A stretch of DNA of 59,898 nt from Ardenticatenales bacterium. Lineage in GTDB: Bacteria; Chloroflexota; Anaerolineae; Promineifilales; Promineifilaceae. The translations under genes and the position numbers were made by a program. The notes under the pieces were generated by a model that saw only the letters and a program-made list of their open reading frames with translations, made no database searches and was not told the origin of the DNA. Below are positions 48,307-56,103 of the stretch, in pieces. The stretch spans positions 1 to 59,898 of the forward strand of contig JACKBM010000040.1 in NCBI GenBank assembly GCA_020634575.1, read 5' to 3'. Numbering within the stretch: position 1 is the first letter of the stretch; every line of letters starts with the position of its first letter.

Positions 48307-48422
48307 GCGGTTATCCTACTCATCAATCGATATGTCTTCCTATAATACCATATTGTGGATTTATTATGGTAATGTTTGGCAGAAACCTGAGCAAAAACGG
48401 AAATCTATAGCATATAGATTCG

Positions 48423-48451
48423 TTGACAGGGTATCCTATTTCTGCTAGACT
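48423..48451 (+). promoter_or_regulatory. Predicted plus-strand promoter in the AAA+/wHTH intergenic region
   Basis: TTGACA (48423-48428) and TAGACT (48446-48451) are 17 bp apart. The transcript would start near 48458, contain a CTACAAC/GTTGTAG hairpin, and run towards the small-RNA terminator from the opposite side. No gene follows immediately. Confidence 0.5.
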
Positions 48452-48556
48452 GCCAACCAAGTCATGGTTTTTATGTTGAGATTGTTATTCTACAACAAAA
48501 CTTACTATGAGAAAGTTGTAGGATTGGGATTGGGTCCTTAATCTCGCGACCACGAC

Positions 48557-48686
48557 AAAAAGAAAAAGGCCAGGCGGGGGCACGCCTGACCTTGGATTAA
48601 ATCTGCTACCGTCTTATTGTTCTTGTGTCTGCCAACACCTCAATAAGTAGGTTTTTTATTGCCTACTGGTAGCTAACCTAGTTCCG
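48557..48686 (-). ncRNA. Candidate small RNA of about 130 nt, with own promoter and terminator
   Basis: No protein frame fits, but the stretch has a consensus promoter upstream and a strong terminator at its end. Complementary blocks nest neatly. GGTAGC and GCTACC (48668-48673 with 48605-48610) close the body. Inside it are a GTAGG/CCTAC hairpin (48647-48666) and a second arm TTATTG/CAATAA (48614-48646) with an inner GTGT/ACAC. The terminator stem GGTCAGGCG/CGCCTGGCC (48568-48591) uses a U-G pair that fits only the minus-strand RNA, and is followed by UUUUUCUUUUU. It does not match any RNA class I know. Evidence is structural only. Confidence 0.6.
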
Positions 48687-48692
48687 TGAATG

Positions 48693-48721
48693 AGGATAAC
48701 ATACCCCTGGATCGGTGTCAA
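48693..48721 (-). promoter_or_regulatory. Predicted promoter of the small RNA
   Basis: On the minus strand TTGACA (48716-48721) and TATCCT (48693-48698) are separated by 17 bp. An ACCGGCCGGT palindrome lies just upstream of the -35 (48725-48734). Transcription is predicted to begin near 48686. Confidence 0.65.
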
Positions 48722-48824
48722 CAAACCGGCCGGTTTTCTAACCTTTTCCGTTATGTTCTAAGGTAAACCGGCCCCCCCGTTATAACCTCCCGGAGCGTTA
48801 TCCTCGCACGGCGGAGAGCTTTTC

Positions 48825-50108
48825 ATGGCGCATTCCGCCCTGCTCGCCGCGCAAGTGGCGCTGCAGCAACGCCGGGCCGCCTGGCGACAACACCGCATGG
48901 CCCACGGCCTGCCGGTCCACACTGACGACGCCGGTCGTGCGTTGGCCACCGCTGATCCCGCTCCCGCCTCACTCCAAGATATTCCCTGGCAAACCTTGCC
49001 CGATCACCTCGGTTGGGGCAGTCATGCTCTGACCGCCCATTTGCGACCGCGCCAGCCGGCAGCCACGGCGCCAGCCGCAGCAGCTTCTTCTATTATAGAA
49101 GAGCGCTTGCCTGACTCTTCACAAGCTGCCACAAATACTGAGCCATCACCAAAGACCAGCCTTGCCATCTCGCCGGACATCGCCCTGGCTATCCTCAAAG
49201 CAAAACAGGCGGCGGCCGGCCGGCTCTGGTATGTGCTGCGCAGCCTGGATACGGCTGGTCGCGGCTGGTTCAACCTGGCGGACGTTCGCCAGATAGCCAC
49301 ACACAGGCAAAATGCCTTCCATTTCTGCGGCCGCCGCCAGCTGCGCAACCTGTTGCGGGCTGGCGAATCGCTGTTCTGGCAACAGCGCGGTGAGCGGCTC
49401 TGGCTGCGGCGGCCGGCTCGAGTGGCAGCGGCACTGGGACTGGATAAGATCGTGCACCGGCCGGTTGCCCTCCACCCCCAGCAGCTCCTTGGCCCCCTGA
49501 AACAGGTCAAGTCCCAGCTGTATGCCACCCTCCACAGCGCGCGCACGCCCAATAGCGCTGACCGCAACCGGGCGCCACAATCAGCGCCCATCGCCCGCCA
49601 AACCCTTGAAAACCTCACTGGCCTGACCCGGCAGACCCAGCGCCAGTATGAGCAACAGGCCCGCGTCAACGCGCGGCGCCAGTTCGCGATTGGACCCCAT
49701 CCCACCCCGGAACTGTCCCAGGAACTTGCCTGGCAACGGGGCAACAGTCTTTTCACCTACCGTGACCGGCGTGGCCAGTTTGGCCAGGCCGACCAGAGCT
49801 ATCTGGCCTGGCAGCTACCTAACCGCTACCAGGGTCCACATGAGCGCCTCTCCCGGCTACGCCGGCGGCGTCTCCAGCGTGAATTGACAGACCTGTTGAC
49901 TAAAGGGACGACGGGGAACGGTCAGGCAGTGAGGGAGATGGAGCCGGTGGTTGAGCCGGGGAAGCGATATGGGACCGATGTGCGGGGGGCGATCAGCTGT
50001 CAGCGGTCTGCGATCAGTAGTCGTTGCCCGGCCAACGGGGTAAAACAATTGGCTTATTGGCCGGCTGAGAAGTCTGGTTACTGGTTTGTTTTGTTGGGGG
50101 GGAAGTAG
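48825..50108 (+). CDS. Unknown protein with two helix-turn-helix-like segments
   Basis: This 427-residue protein belongs to no family I can name. The N-terminus is basic and helical (ALLAAQVALQQRRAAWRQHR), followed by a low-complexity Ala/Pro/Thr linker (about 70-125). A winged-helix-like segment (about 135-205) contains RLWYVLRSLDTAGRGWFNLA, LRNLLRAGESLFWQ and ERLWLRRPARVAAALG. Further on, TLENLTGLTRQTQRQYEQQA (about 262-281) looks like a second HTH, and SYLAWQLPNRYQGPHERLSR (about 325-344) is distinctive. The overall look is of a replication-initiator-like or element-borne DNA-binding protein. It is divergent from the AAA+ ATPase gene, with the candidate small RNA between. The last 50 residues appear out of style and may be a frame extension. 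Confidence 0.65.
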   Translation: MAHSALLAAQVALQQRRAAWRQHRMAHGLPVHTDDAGRALATADPAPASLQDIPWQTLPDHLGWGSHALTAHLRPRQPAATAPAAAASSIIEERLPDSSQAATNTEPSPKTSLAISPDIALAILKAKQAAAGRLWYVLRSLDTAGRGWFNLADVRQIATHRQNAFHFCGRRQLRNLLRAGESLFWQQRGERLWLRRPARVAAALGLDKIVHRPVALHPQQLLGPLKQVKSQLYATLHSARTPNSADRNRAPQSAPIARQTLENLTGLTRQTQRQYEQQARVNARRQFAIGPHPTPELSQELAWQRGNSLFTYRDRRGQFGQADQSYLAWQLPNRYQGPHERLSRLRRRRLQRELTDLLTKGTTGNGQAVREMEPVVEPGKRYGTDVRGAISCQRSAISSRCPANGVKQLAYWPAEKSGYWFVLLGGK

Positions 50109-50140
50109 ATTTACTACCTATACAGGGAATTATTATGCTT

Positions 50141-50169
50141 TTGCACCTTTGCTGGCCGATTGCTAGACT
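50141..50169 (+). promoter_or_regulatory. Predicted promoter of the MBL hydrolase gene
   Basis: TTGCAC (50141-50146) and TAGACT (50164-50169) are 17 bp apart, about 34 bp upstream of the ATG at 50203. This is a motif match only. Confidence 0.5.
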
Positions 50170-50202
50170 CTCTGAAAGCAAGATTCTCATTGTAGGCAGC
50201 CT

Positions 50203-51096
50203 ATGATTCACACGATTGACACGCATTATCAGGGACGGGAAAGGGCGACGGCAGTTTACCTGGTAGCGGGACCGGCCGGTCCCCTGCTCATCGAAACCGG
50301 CCCTGGCTCCACCCTCCCCTATGTCCTGACTGGCCTGAAGCAGCATGGCTATGAGCCCGCCGACATTCAACATGTCCTGGTCACTCATATTCACCTGGAC
50401 CATGCCGGCGCGGCGGGTTGGTGGGCCAGACAGGGTGCCCAGATTTACGTCCATGAGCGGGGCGCCCCCCATCTCATCGACCCCAGCAAGTTGATCAACA
50501 GTGCCAGCCGCATCTATGGCGACCGGATGGATGAACTTTGGGGCGAGACATTACCAGCGCCGGCTGAGCAGGTCACGGTCATTTATGATGGTGAGCGGCT
50601 AAAGCTAAATGGCGTCGAGATCCTGGTGCTGGAGACGCCCGGTCATGCCAATCACCATCATGCTTACCGTATCGGCGATGAATGTATTACCGGGGATTCC
50701 GCGGGGATTCATTTACCCGGTAGCCCCTTTGTCGACATCCCGGCGCCGCCGCCCGAATTCCACCGGGAGCGCTGGCTGGAGACGGTCAAAAAGCTGCAAG
50801 CACAGAACTTCAGCCGCATACATCCCACCCACTTCGGGGCCCATGACAATGTTGCTGAACGTCTGTCGGCGTTCGCTCTGCTCATCGACGACATGACTGA
50901 GTTCATTGGCGACTGTCTGCGGGCTGGCTACGAGCGGGATGAAATTGTGGCTCGGCTCTATGACTGGGTCCAGGAGCGGCTGACACGTGGTGGGGCCGAT
51001 GAGGCGATTCGCCAGTTACATGAAGTGGCCAATCCATTTGCTATGGCAGTTGATGGGATATCACGCTATTGGCACAAATATGGCGGGCTAGCGTAA
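50203..51096 (+). CDS. MBL-fold metallo-hydrolase
   Basis: This 297-residue protein of the metallo-beta-lactamase superfamily has the motif THIHLDHAGA (H62, H64, D66, H67). The next ligands are seen in LETPGHANHHH (about 144-154) and CITGDSAGIH (about 163-172), and a final histidine in RIHPTHFGAHD (about 205-215). The glyoxalase-II-like layout, with a C-terminal helical part, fits a hydrolase of thioesters or lactones; the substrate is open. The start has no good Shine-Dalgarno, but the fold begins at once (MIHTIDTHYQGRERATAVYL). It is transcribed alone. Confidence 0.88.
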   Translation: MIHTIDTHYQGRERATAVYLVAGPAGPLLIETGPGSTLPYVLTGLKQHGYEPADIQHVLVTHIHLDHAGAAGWWARQGAQIYVHERGAPHLIDPSKLINSASRIYGDRMDELWGETLPAPAEQVTVIYDGERLKLNGVEILVLETPGHANHHHAYRIGDECITGDSAGIHLPGSPFVDIPAPPPEFHRERWLETVKKLQAQNFSRIHPTHFGAHDNVAERLSAFALLIDDMTEFIGDCLRAGYERDEIVARLYDWVQERLTRGGADEAIRQLHEVANPFAMAVDGISRYWHKYGGLA

Positions 51097-51115
51097 CGCA
51101 ACTGCCACGCGTGCC

Positions 51116-52366
51116 CTAGCGCCTGATAATTGGCAGCATCACGCGATATGTTAGTGGTGCTTCAGGGTTCATATCCATGAAGCTGCCCCGTACCAGATAA
51201 AAATCAATCGCTGACCCATTGGTTGTTTCATTGCTGTTGCCGGCGGCGATCCAGCCAAAACCCTGCGCCGTCAGATGAAGGCGACGAAGCGCTGTAGAAC
51301 GGTCGCCGCCTGAGAGAGTCATACTATGTAATAGCTCACCGGTGGCGTTCAGGTGGAGTAGATCTGAGGCGAATGTTGTCGTGCCATAAGCATCAAAACG
51401 TTGTTGCAACAGGATCAAAGAGCCGTCAGCCCTTTCAATGATGTCCCAGCCGTTACTGTAATCATTGGCGTCCTCAAACTCTCTGTACCAGAGCATGTTC
51501 CCGGCCGCATCTGCCCTCAATAATGCGGTATTACTGCAATTGGGCAGGTCGCAACCAGCGAGGAGATAATCGCCGTTGGCTGCCAGCCGCACCGAATGAG
51601 CCGCCCGGAAAAACAGGCCGCCATAAGTTTGGACCCATTCTTCATGGCCGTTGGCGTCAAATTTCCACAGATAGGCTTCACCCAGACTGGGGGGCGACAC
51701 GGTGCCGGTCAGGGCAAAGCCACCGTCCGGCGTGGCGACCATATCCAGGACGTAGGTGCCCTGGCCAAAGCCGGTCGCCAGCGGTTCCAATTCCCGATAA
51801 AAGATCAGGTCACCATGCGCATCAACCTTGACCACCCAGGGATCCTGGGGGTTGGTCATCGTGTTGCTGCCGCCGGCAACGAATACCTGGCCGTCGCCCG
51901 CCGCCGCGCCGACGATGATGCCAGAACTCACAGGCAAGGTTTGTGTCCAACTATTTTCAGTCGACCAGAGGATCTCGCCTGACGGGCTCAACTTGACCAG
52001 CCAGGGTCTGGATTGGTGCGGAGACAGAATATTGGCTTCACCAATGATGACATAGCCATCGTTGGTTTCGACCAGGTCATAGGCATATTCGCCTGAGAGG
52101 GAGAGGCTCAGTGTCTGTTCCCAGGCTATATCCCCCACAGCGGTCAGTTTGACGACATAAAAGGATAAGTCATTCGCGACGCCGTTCACGCCCACGGCGA
52201 GGTAACCACCGTCGCTGGTGGGCAGCACCTCATTGGCAAAGTCGGCGTCGGCACCGCCCAATTTCTGATCCCAATCGACAGAAAAAACGGGATCGGTAGC
52301 CCTGACAGGGGCGATGAACAATAGGGACAACAGGAAAATGGTGAGCCAGCCAGCCAGATGTTTCAT
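51116..52366 (-). CDS. Secreted protein with propeller-like repeats
   Basis: The protein has 416 residues from the ATG at 52366 (MKHLAGWLTIFLLSLLFIAP, a clear signal peptide cleaved near VRATD). The longer frame to 52558 is rejected because its start would lie in a hairpin region. The mature part is beta-rich with repeated segments of the type D-GGY-xx-G and WVVKVDAHGDLIFYRELE, WLVKLSPSGEILWSTE and YLWKFDANGHEEWVQTYGG. This pattern (LWKxDxxGxxxWxxxYGG) is typical of secreted propeller-like proteins in Chloroflexota and Bacteroidota. The C-terminus reads YRVMLPIIRR. No membrane anchor is visible. Function is unknown. Confidence 0.75.
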   Translation of the reverse strand: MKHLAGWLTIFLLSLLFIAPVRATDPVFSVDWDQKLGGADADFANEVLPTSDGGYLAVGVNGVANDLSFYVVKLTAVGDIAWEQTLSLSLSGEYAYDLVETNDGYVIIGEANILSPHQSRPWLVKLSPSGEILWSTENSWTQTLPVSSGIIVGAAAGDGQVFVAGGSNTMTNPQDPWVVKVDAHGDLIFYRELEPLATGFGQGTYVLDMVATPDGGFALTGTVSPPSLGEAYLWKFDANGHEEWVQTYGGLFFRAAHSVRLAANGDYLLAGCDLPNCSNTALLRADAAGNMLWYREFEDANDYSNGWDIIERADGSLILLQQRFDAYGTTTFASDLLHLNATGELLHSMTLSGGDRSTALRRLHLTAQGFGWIAAGNSNETTNGSAIDFYLVRGSFMDMNPEAPLTYRVMLPIIRR

Positions 52367-52507
52367 GAGGGTTTCTTCACGATATAAGTTGAATACATGA
52401 AAGACGCTATCTGATCTGACGTCACGGTCGTGGTTTTGGATGTTTTGACTTTTCTGGAGAGCGTTATTTGAATGGCCAGGGAGAACCAATTGCTTTTCAG
52501 CCAATAA

Positions 52508-52540
52508 CCAAAATGGGAACCTGCGTTGGTGCAGGTTCCC
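52508..52540 (-). terminator. Probable terminator after the VWA lipoprotein gene
   Basis: GGGAACCTGC and GCAGGTTCCC form a perfect 10-bp stem with a 6-nt loop (52515-52540). On the minus strand it is followed by ATTTTGGTTATT. It lies about 95 bp after the VWA stop codon. Confidence 0.6.
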
Positions 52541-52634
52541 ATCTAGCAAATGTTTCATTATTGGCCGGGTTGTTTCAGCCAGTGGAAAAGAGGATCAGGT
52601 CTGAAGGGGCCAGATTATTGGCTGAGGGTGTGGC

Positions 52635-54326
52635 TTACCGGCCGGTCGCATTCCTGACCAACTGGGCCAATTCCACCACCTCTTCGCCACCGATCTGGGT
52701 GGCCAGCCGGTCGGCGCGGATGCGCAGGTCGTCGAAGGAGAGGCTGTCGGTCCAGTAGCTCTGGCGCAGCAGTTCGGCGAACTGGCTGACGACGACGGCG
52801 AGCTGGAAATGGAGCGGCGCTTCATCAAAGCTGTCGGCCATGTCCCAGGTGTGGAAATCGCCGGCGATCTCCTGAACCTGGCGGCTGTCCGGGTCTTCCC
52901 AGCGCAGGCTGACGGTGGCGATACGCCCTTCCGTGCCCGGTACAAACTGGACGGCGTAGATGGCGACGGCGGTGTGCCCGGCGCCGATCTCCCCGGCGTC
53001 GACGCTATCATTGCGGAAATCCTGGTCAGCGATAGCCCGGTTTTCGTAGCCTATGAGGCGGTATTGGGCGACGACGTTGGGGTCAAACTCGACCTGCACT
53101 TTGGCGTCAATGGCAATGACTTCCAAAGTGGACATCAAGTTATCGACAAAGTGGTCTTCCGCTTCGGCAACGCTGTCGATGTAGAAGTAGTTGCCGTCGC
53201 CATCATCAGCCAACTGCTCCATCATCACATCGTTGTAGCTGCCCATACCGACGCCCATGGTGGTGAGCTGAATGCCAGCATCGGCGTATCCGCGCAGCCA
53301 GCTGGAAATCGTCTGCTGGCTGGTGGTGCCGGTGTTGGCCACGCCGTCAGAGGCGAGGATGACCCGGTTGATGCCGCCGGGGATGTAGGACTGGTTGGCC
53401 AGCTCGTAGCCCATCGCCAGACCATCGGCCAGGTTGGTGGAGCCTTCGGTGCGCAGGGCGAAGATGGCGTTCAGGATGCGAGATTTTTCGGCGCCGCTGG
53501 TCGGCTCCAGGATGACGCGCGGGGTGCTGGAGTAAACGACGATGGCGACCTGGTCGGTGGCGTGCAGTTGCTCAACCAGGAGCTGCAGCGATTCCTTGAC
53601 GATCTCCAGCCGGTTGTTGGTCTCCATTGAGCCGGAGACATCGATGACGAAGGTCAGCGAGGCGTCGGCCCGCTCCTCGACTGGCACATCGTACCCCTGG
53701 ATGCCGATGCGCAGGAAATGGGTGCCATCATTGTGGAAGGGTGACGGCGCGCCATCGGCGTAGACGGCAAAAGCGGCATCCTGCGGGACGGAGTAGCCCT
53801 GGTCAAAATAGTTGACAAATTCCTCGACGCGAACGGCGTCGGGCGGCGGCAAGACGCCATCGGTCAGGTAATTACGGGCGATGGTGTAGGAACCGGTGTC
53901 CACGTCCAGGGCGAAAGTGGAAAGGTTATCTACGGATGTCATCACAAAGGGGTTGACGCCGTAATCGGCAAAAAACTGCTCCGGGGCGGTTGCCACTGAC
54001 GGCTCGACCGGCGCCATCTCGATGCCAACTGCTGCTTCTTCGGCTGCAACGTCTGTTTCGACGACGACCTGGTCGACGACCACTCTGCTGGTAGCCGCCT
54101 GGCTTTCATCAGCGGACTCTTCTGCTGAGCCGCCTTCATAGCTGTAGGTAGCTGGAGCGGTAGCCTCGGGTGCGTATTGCTGGTTGGTTGAGTTGTTGTT
54201 GGTGACGAGTTCACCTGTTGCATCGACACGGCCGGATTCTGGGCTGGCCTCGTCGCCCCCGCCGCAGGCAACGGCGAGGATCATCAGAACCAAAAGCGCG
54301 AGTGTTAAAAGGGTTTTGTTCTTCAT
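52635..54326 (-). CDS. VWA-domain lipoprotein (YfbK type)
   Basis: This 563-residue lipoprotein has a signal peptide with lipobox LAVAC (about 17-21), followed by an acidic, Thr/Ser/Glu-rich linker of about 100 residues. The N-terminal domain of the YfbK type (FALDVDTGSYTIARNYLTDG, about 138-157) precedes a von Willebrand factor A domain (about 220-390) with a full MIDAS: DVSGS (about 228-232), a threonine in EGSTNLADG and an aspartate in ILASDGVAN. The C-terminal DUF3520-like region follows (about 420-560). The family sits at the outer surface; its ligand is unknown. A terminator-like hairpin lies downstream. Confidence 0.92.
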   Translation of the reverse strand: MKNKTLLTLALLVLMILAVACGGGDEASPESGRVDATGELVTNNNSTNQQYAPEATAPATYSYEGGSAEESADESQAATSRVVVDQVVVETDVAAEEAAVGIEMAPVEPSVATAPEQFFADYGVNPFVMTSVDNLSTFALDVDTGSYTIARNYLTDGVLPPPDAVRVEEFVNYFDQGYSVPQDAAFAVYADGAPSPFHNDGTHFLRIGIQGYDVPVEERADASLTFVIDVSGSMETNNRLEIVKESLQLLVEQLHATDQVAIVVYSSTPRVILEPTSGAEKSRILNAIFALRTEGSTNLADGLAMGYELANQSYIPGGINRVILASDGVANTGTTSQQTISSWLRGYADAGIQLTTMGVGMGSYNDVMMEQLADDGDGNYFYIDSVAEAEDHFVDNLMSTLEVIAIDAKVQVEFDPNVVAQYRLIGYENRAIADQDFRNDSVDAGEIGAGHTAVAIYAVQFVPGTEGRIATVSLRWEDPDSRQVQEIAGDFHTWDMADSFDEAPLHFQLAVVVSQFAELLRQSYWTDSLSFDDLRIRADRLATQIGGEEVVELAQLVRNATGR

Positions 54327-54520
54327 CAGAGTTCTCCTGTGCGATCTGCGCCCGGCTTCAGGTTGGCTCCCGGGCGGTATGGGCTGCGTTCACCCTCAAA
54401 ACGACCGGCCGGTTCATTTGGTTCCCGCATTGGTCTCTGCTCTCTGATCTGCATAAACTAGAAGAAACCCCAAACAGTTAACTCACTGCCCTTGTTGGTT
54501 TTTTGTGATGGGGAAGAGTA

Positions 54521-54624
54521 GCCACGGATTGGCACGGATTTAACACGGATTTTCTTAGGGTGGATAGGTGCTTCTGGCGTTTCGTCCAAAAAGAATCTGT
54601 GCCCAATCCGTGTTAATCCGTGGC
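54521..54624. repeat. CCACGGATT-type hairpin repeat upstream of the cupin gene
   Basis: The left arm is GCCACGGATTGGCACGGATT plus AACACGGATT. The right arm is GAATCTGTGCCCAATCCG then TGTTAATCCGTGGC. The loop of about 50 bases differs from the other copies. It ends 22 bases before the cupin start codon. Confidence 0.85.
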
Positions 54625-54645
54625 TAAAGCAGAAAGGAGTACATG

Positions 54646-54975
54646 ATGAATTACTTTTGTGATGCGGAAGGACGGGAGAAGAAGGAATTGGCGCCGGGGA
54701 TCGTGGCACGGACGTTTTGGGGGGAGAAGATGCTGATGTCGCTGGTCGACATTGAGCCGGGCGCGGCCTTACCGCTGCACTCCCACCCCCACGAGCAGCA
54801 CGGCACCATCATGGCCGGCGTCCTGCACATGACGATTGACGGCGAGACGCGCGCCCTGAAAGCCGGTGACATCTACGTCATCCCCGGCGGTATCGTCCAC
54901 GGCGCCGAGGCGGGTGATGAAGGTGCCCAGGTCATGGACATCTTTGCGCCGGTCCGCGACGAGTATAAGTACTAG
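54646..54975 (+). CDS. Small cupin-domain protein
   Basis: This 109-residue single-domain cupin is a complete small beta-barrel. The first cupin motif is PLHSHPHEQHGTIMAGVLH (G-x5-HxHx3,4E-x6G type, about 43-61) and the second is GDIYVIPGGIVHGAEAG (about 74-90). Metal ligands His-His-Glu/Gln and the later His are present. The ATG at 54646 is preferred because AGGAG lies six bases upstream; an ATG at 54643 gives one more residue. Function is not predictable from the fold; many such proteins bind sugars or oxidise small molecules. The hairpin repeat lies in its leader. Confidence 0.85.
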   Translation: MNYFCDAEGREKKELAPGIVARTFWGEKMLMSLVDIEPGAALPLHSHPHEQHGTIMAGVLHMTIDGETRALKAGDIYVIPGGIVHGAEAGDEGAQVMDIFAPVRDEYKY

Positions 54976-55000
54976 CCGCCGCCGCGCACCATCACCGTAA

Positions 55001-55128
55001 AGACGCGCTGAGGCGCGTCTCCTATGGCGATCATCGCCTACGATCTACGCTGGGTGCGCCAGGCCTGCGCATATCACATCGCCGGCGGCTGGCACGTCCA
55101 GCGGGAGACGCGCCAGCGGCGCGTCTAC
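55001..55128. repeat. Pair of GACGCGC...GCGCGTC inverted repeats
   Basis: AGACGCGCTGAGGCGCGTCT (55001-55020) and GAGACGCGCCAGCGGCGCGTCT (from 55105, given in two parts: GAGACGCGCC, AGC, GGCGCGTCT) are related palindromes about 85 bp apart, between the convergent cupin and SDR genes. They may be a further intergenic repeat family. Confidence 0.55.
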
Positions 55129-55949
55129 GGGGTGGACAATCGGTCGCGGTCTATGGGGGTATCCACGCCGGGGGACCGTAACTGGGCATCCATGCCGCCA
55201 TCCACGAACAGGCGACTGCCGGTGATGTAACGGGCGTCGTCGGTGGCCAGGAAGGCGGCGGCGGCGGCGATGTCGGCCGGGGTGCCCGGGTGGCCCAGGG
55301 GGATGGTGCCTTGCGCCGCTTCAGGCCCAATCGCACCGCCCATGCTGTTGGCGACGGCAATATTGCCCGGCACGATGGCGTTGACGCGAATATGCCAGGG
55401 GGCCAGGTCCATGGCCATTGCCCGGGTGGCCGCCTCGATGCCCCCTTTGGTCGTGTCGTAGTTGAACAGCTGCCGGTGGGCCCGGCTGGCGCCGCCCGAG
55501 CTCATGTTGATGATGCAGCCACCCGTCGCCGTCCCCGCTGTTACCTGCCGCACCATGATGCGGGCGGCCCCCTGGGCGCAGAAAAAAGCGCCGCTCAGGT
55601 TGATGTCCAGGGCGCGCTGCCAGGCATCGGCCGGTAGTTCCAGGAAGTTGACGTTGGAAGGCGGATGGTGCACCAGGGCGGCGTTGTTGATCAGGATGTC
55701 AACCCGGCCGTAGGTGGCTATCGTCTGCTCTAGCATGGCGTCCACCTGGGCCTGATCGGAGACGTCGCAGCGGATGCCGAGTGCCTGCCCACCGGCCGCT
55801 TCTATCTCGTCAACCTTGGCTGTCAACATCGCCTCATGAATATCCACGACGACCAGCGCCGCCCCCTCCGCCGCCAACCGGCTGGCACAGGCGCCGCCAA
55901 TCCCCTGGGCGCCCCCTGTCACAATCGCAACCTTACCTTCTAAACGCAT
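55125..55949 (-). CDS. Short-chain dehydrogenase/reductase (SDR)
   Basis: The protein has 274 residues from the ATG at 55949 (MRLEGKVAIVTGGAQGIGGA), which has GGAGAAAC just upstream. A longer frame to 55988 begins in the repeat and is rejected. This classical SDR has TGGAQGIG (about 11-18, cofactor loop), the NNAA motif (about 91-94), an active-site serine in NMSSGGAS (about 146-153), YDTTKGG (about 163-169, Tyr and Lys of the catalytic pair) and the PGNIAVANS loop. An acidic residue after strand two (VVDIH) favours NAD. Substrate is not evident. The length is typical for the family, and the last 20 residues read out into a repeat-adjacent region. Confidence 0.9.
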   Translation of the reverse strand: MRLEGKVAIVTGGAQGIGGACASRLAAEGAALVVVDIHEAMLTAKVDEIEAAGGQALGIRCDVSDQAQVDAMLEQTIATYGRVDILINNAALVHHPPSNVNFLELPADAWQRALDINLSGAFFCAQGAARIMVRQVTAGTATGGCIINMSSGGASRAHRQLFNYDTTKGGIEAATRAMAMDLAPWHIRVNAIVPGNIAVANSMGGAIGPEAAQGTIPLGHPGTPADIAAAAAFLATDDARYITGSRLFVDGGMDAQLRSPGVDTPIDRDRLSTP

Positions 55950-55967
55950 AGTTTCTCCTTGTTTTTT

Positions 55968-56094
55968 GCCACGGATTTCTTTTGCCACGGATTAACACGG
56001 ATTTGGCACGGATTCTTTTTTTCAATGAGGAAACTGATAGCGGCTTCCCCATCCTTCCAAAAAAATCCGTGTTGAATCCGTGCTAATCCGTGGC
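55968..56094. repeat. CCACGGATT-type hairpin repeat upstream of the SDR gene
   Basis: The left arm contains GCCACGGATTTCTTTT, GCCACGGATTAACACGG and ATTTGGCACGGATT. The right arm contains AATCCGTGTTGAATCCG and TGCTAATCCGTGGC. One outer unit is duplicated. It lies between hyuB and the SDR gene, both of which run leftwards. Confidence 0.88.
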
Positions 56095-56103
56095 AAGATC
56101 CAA

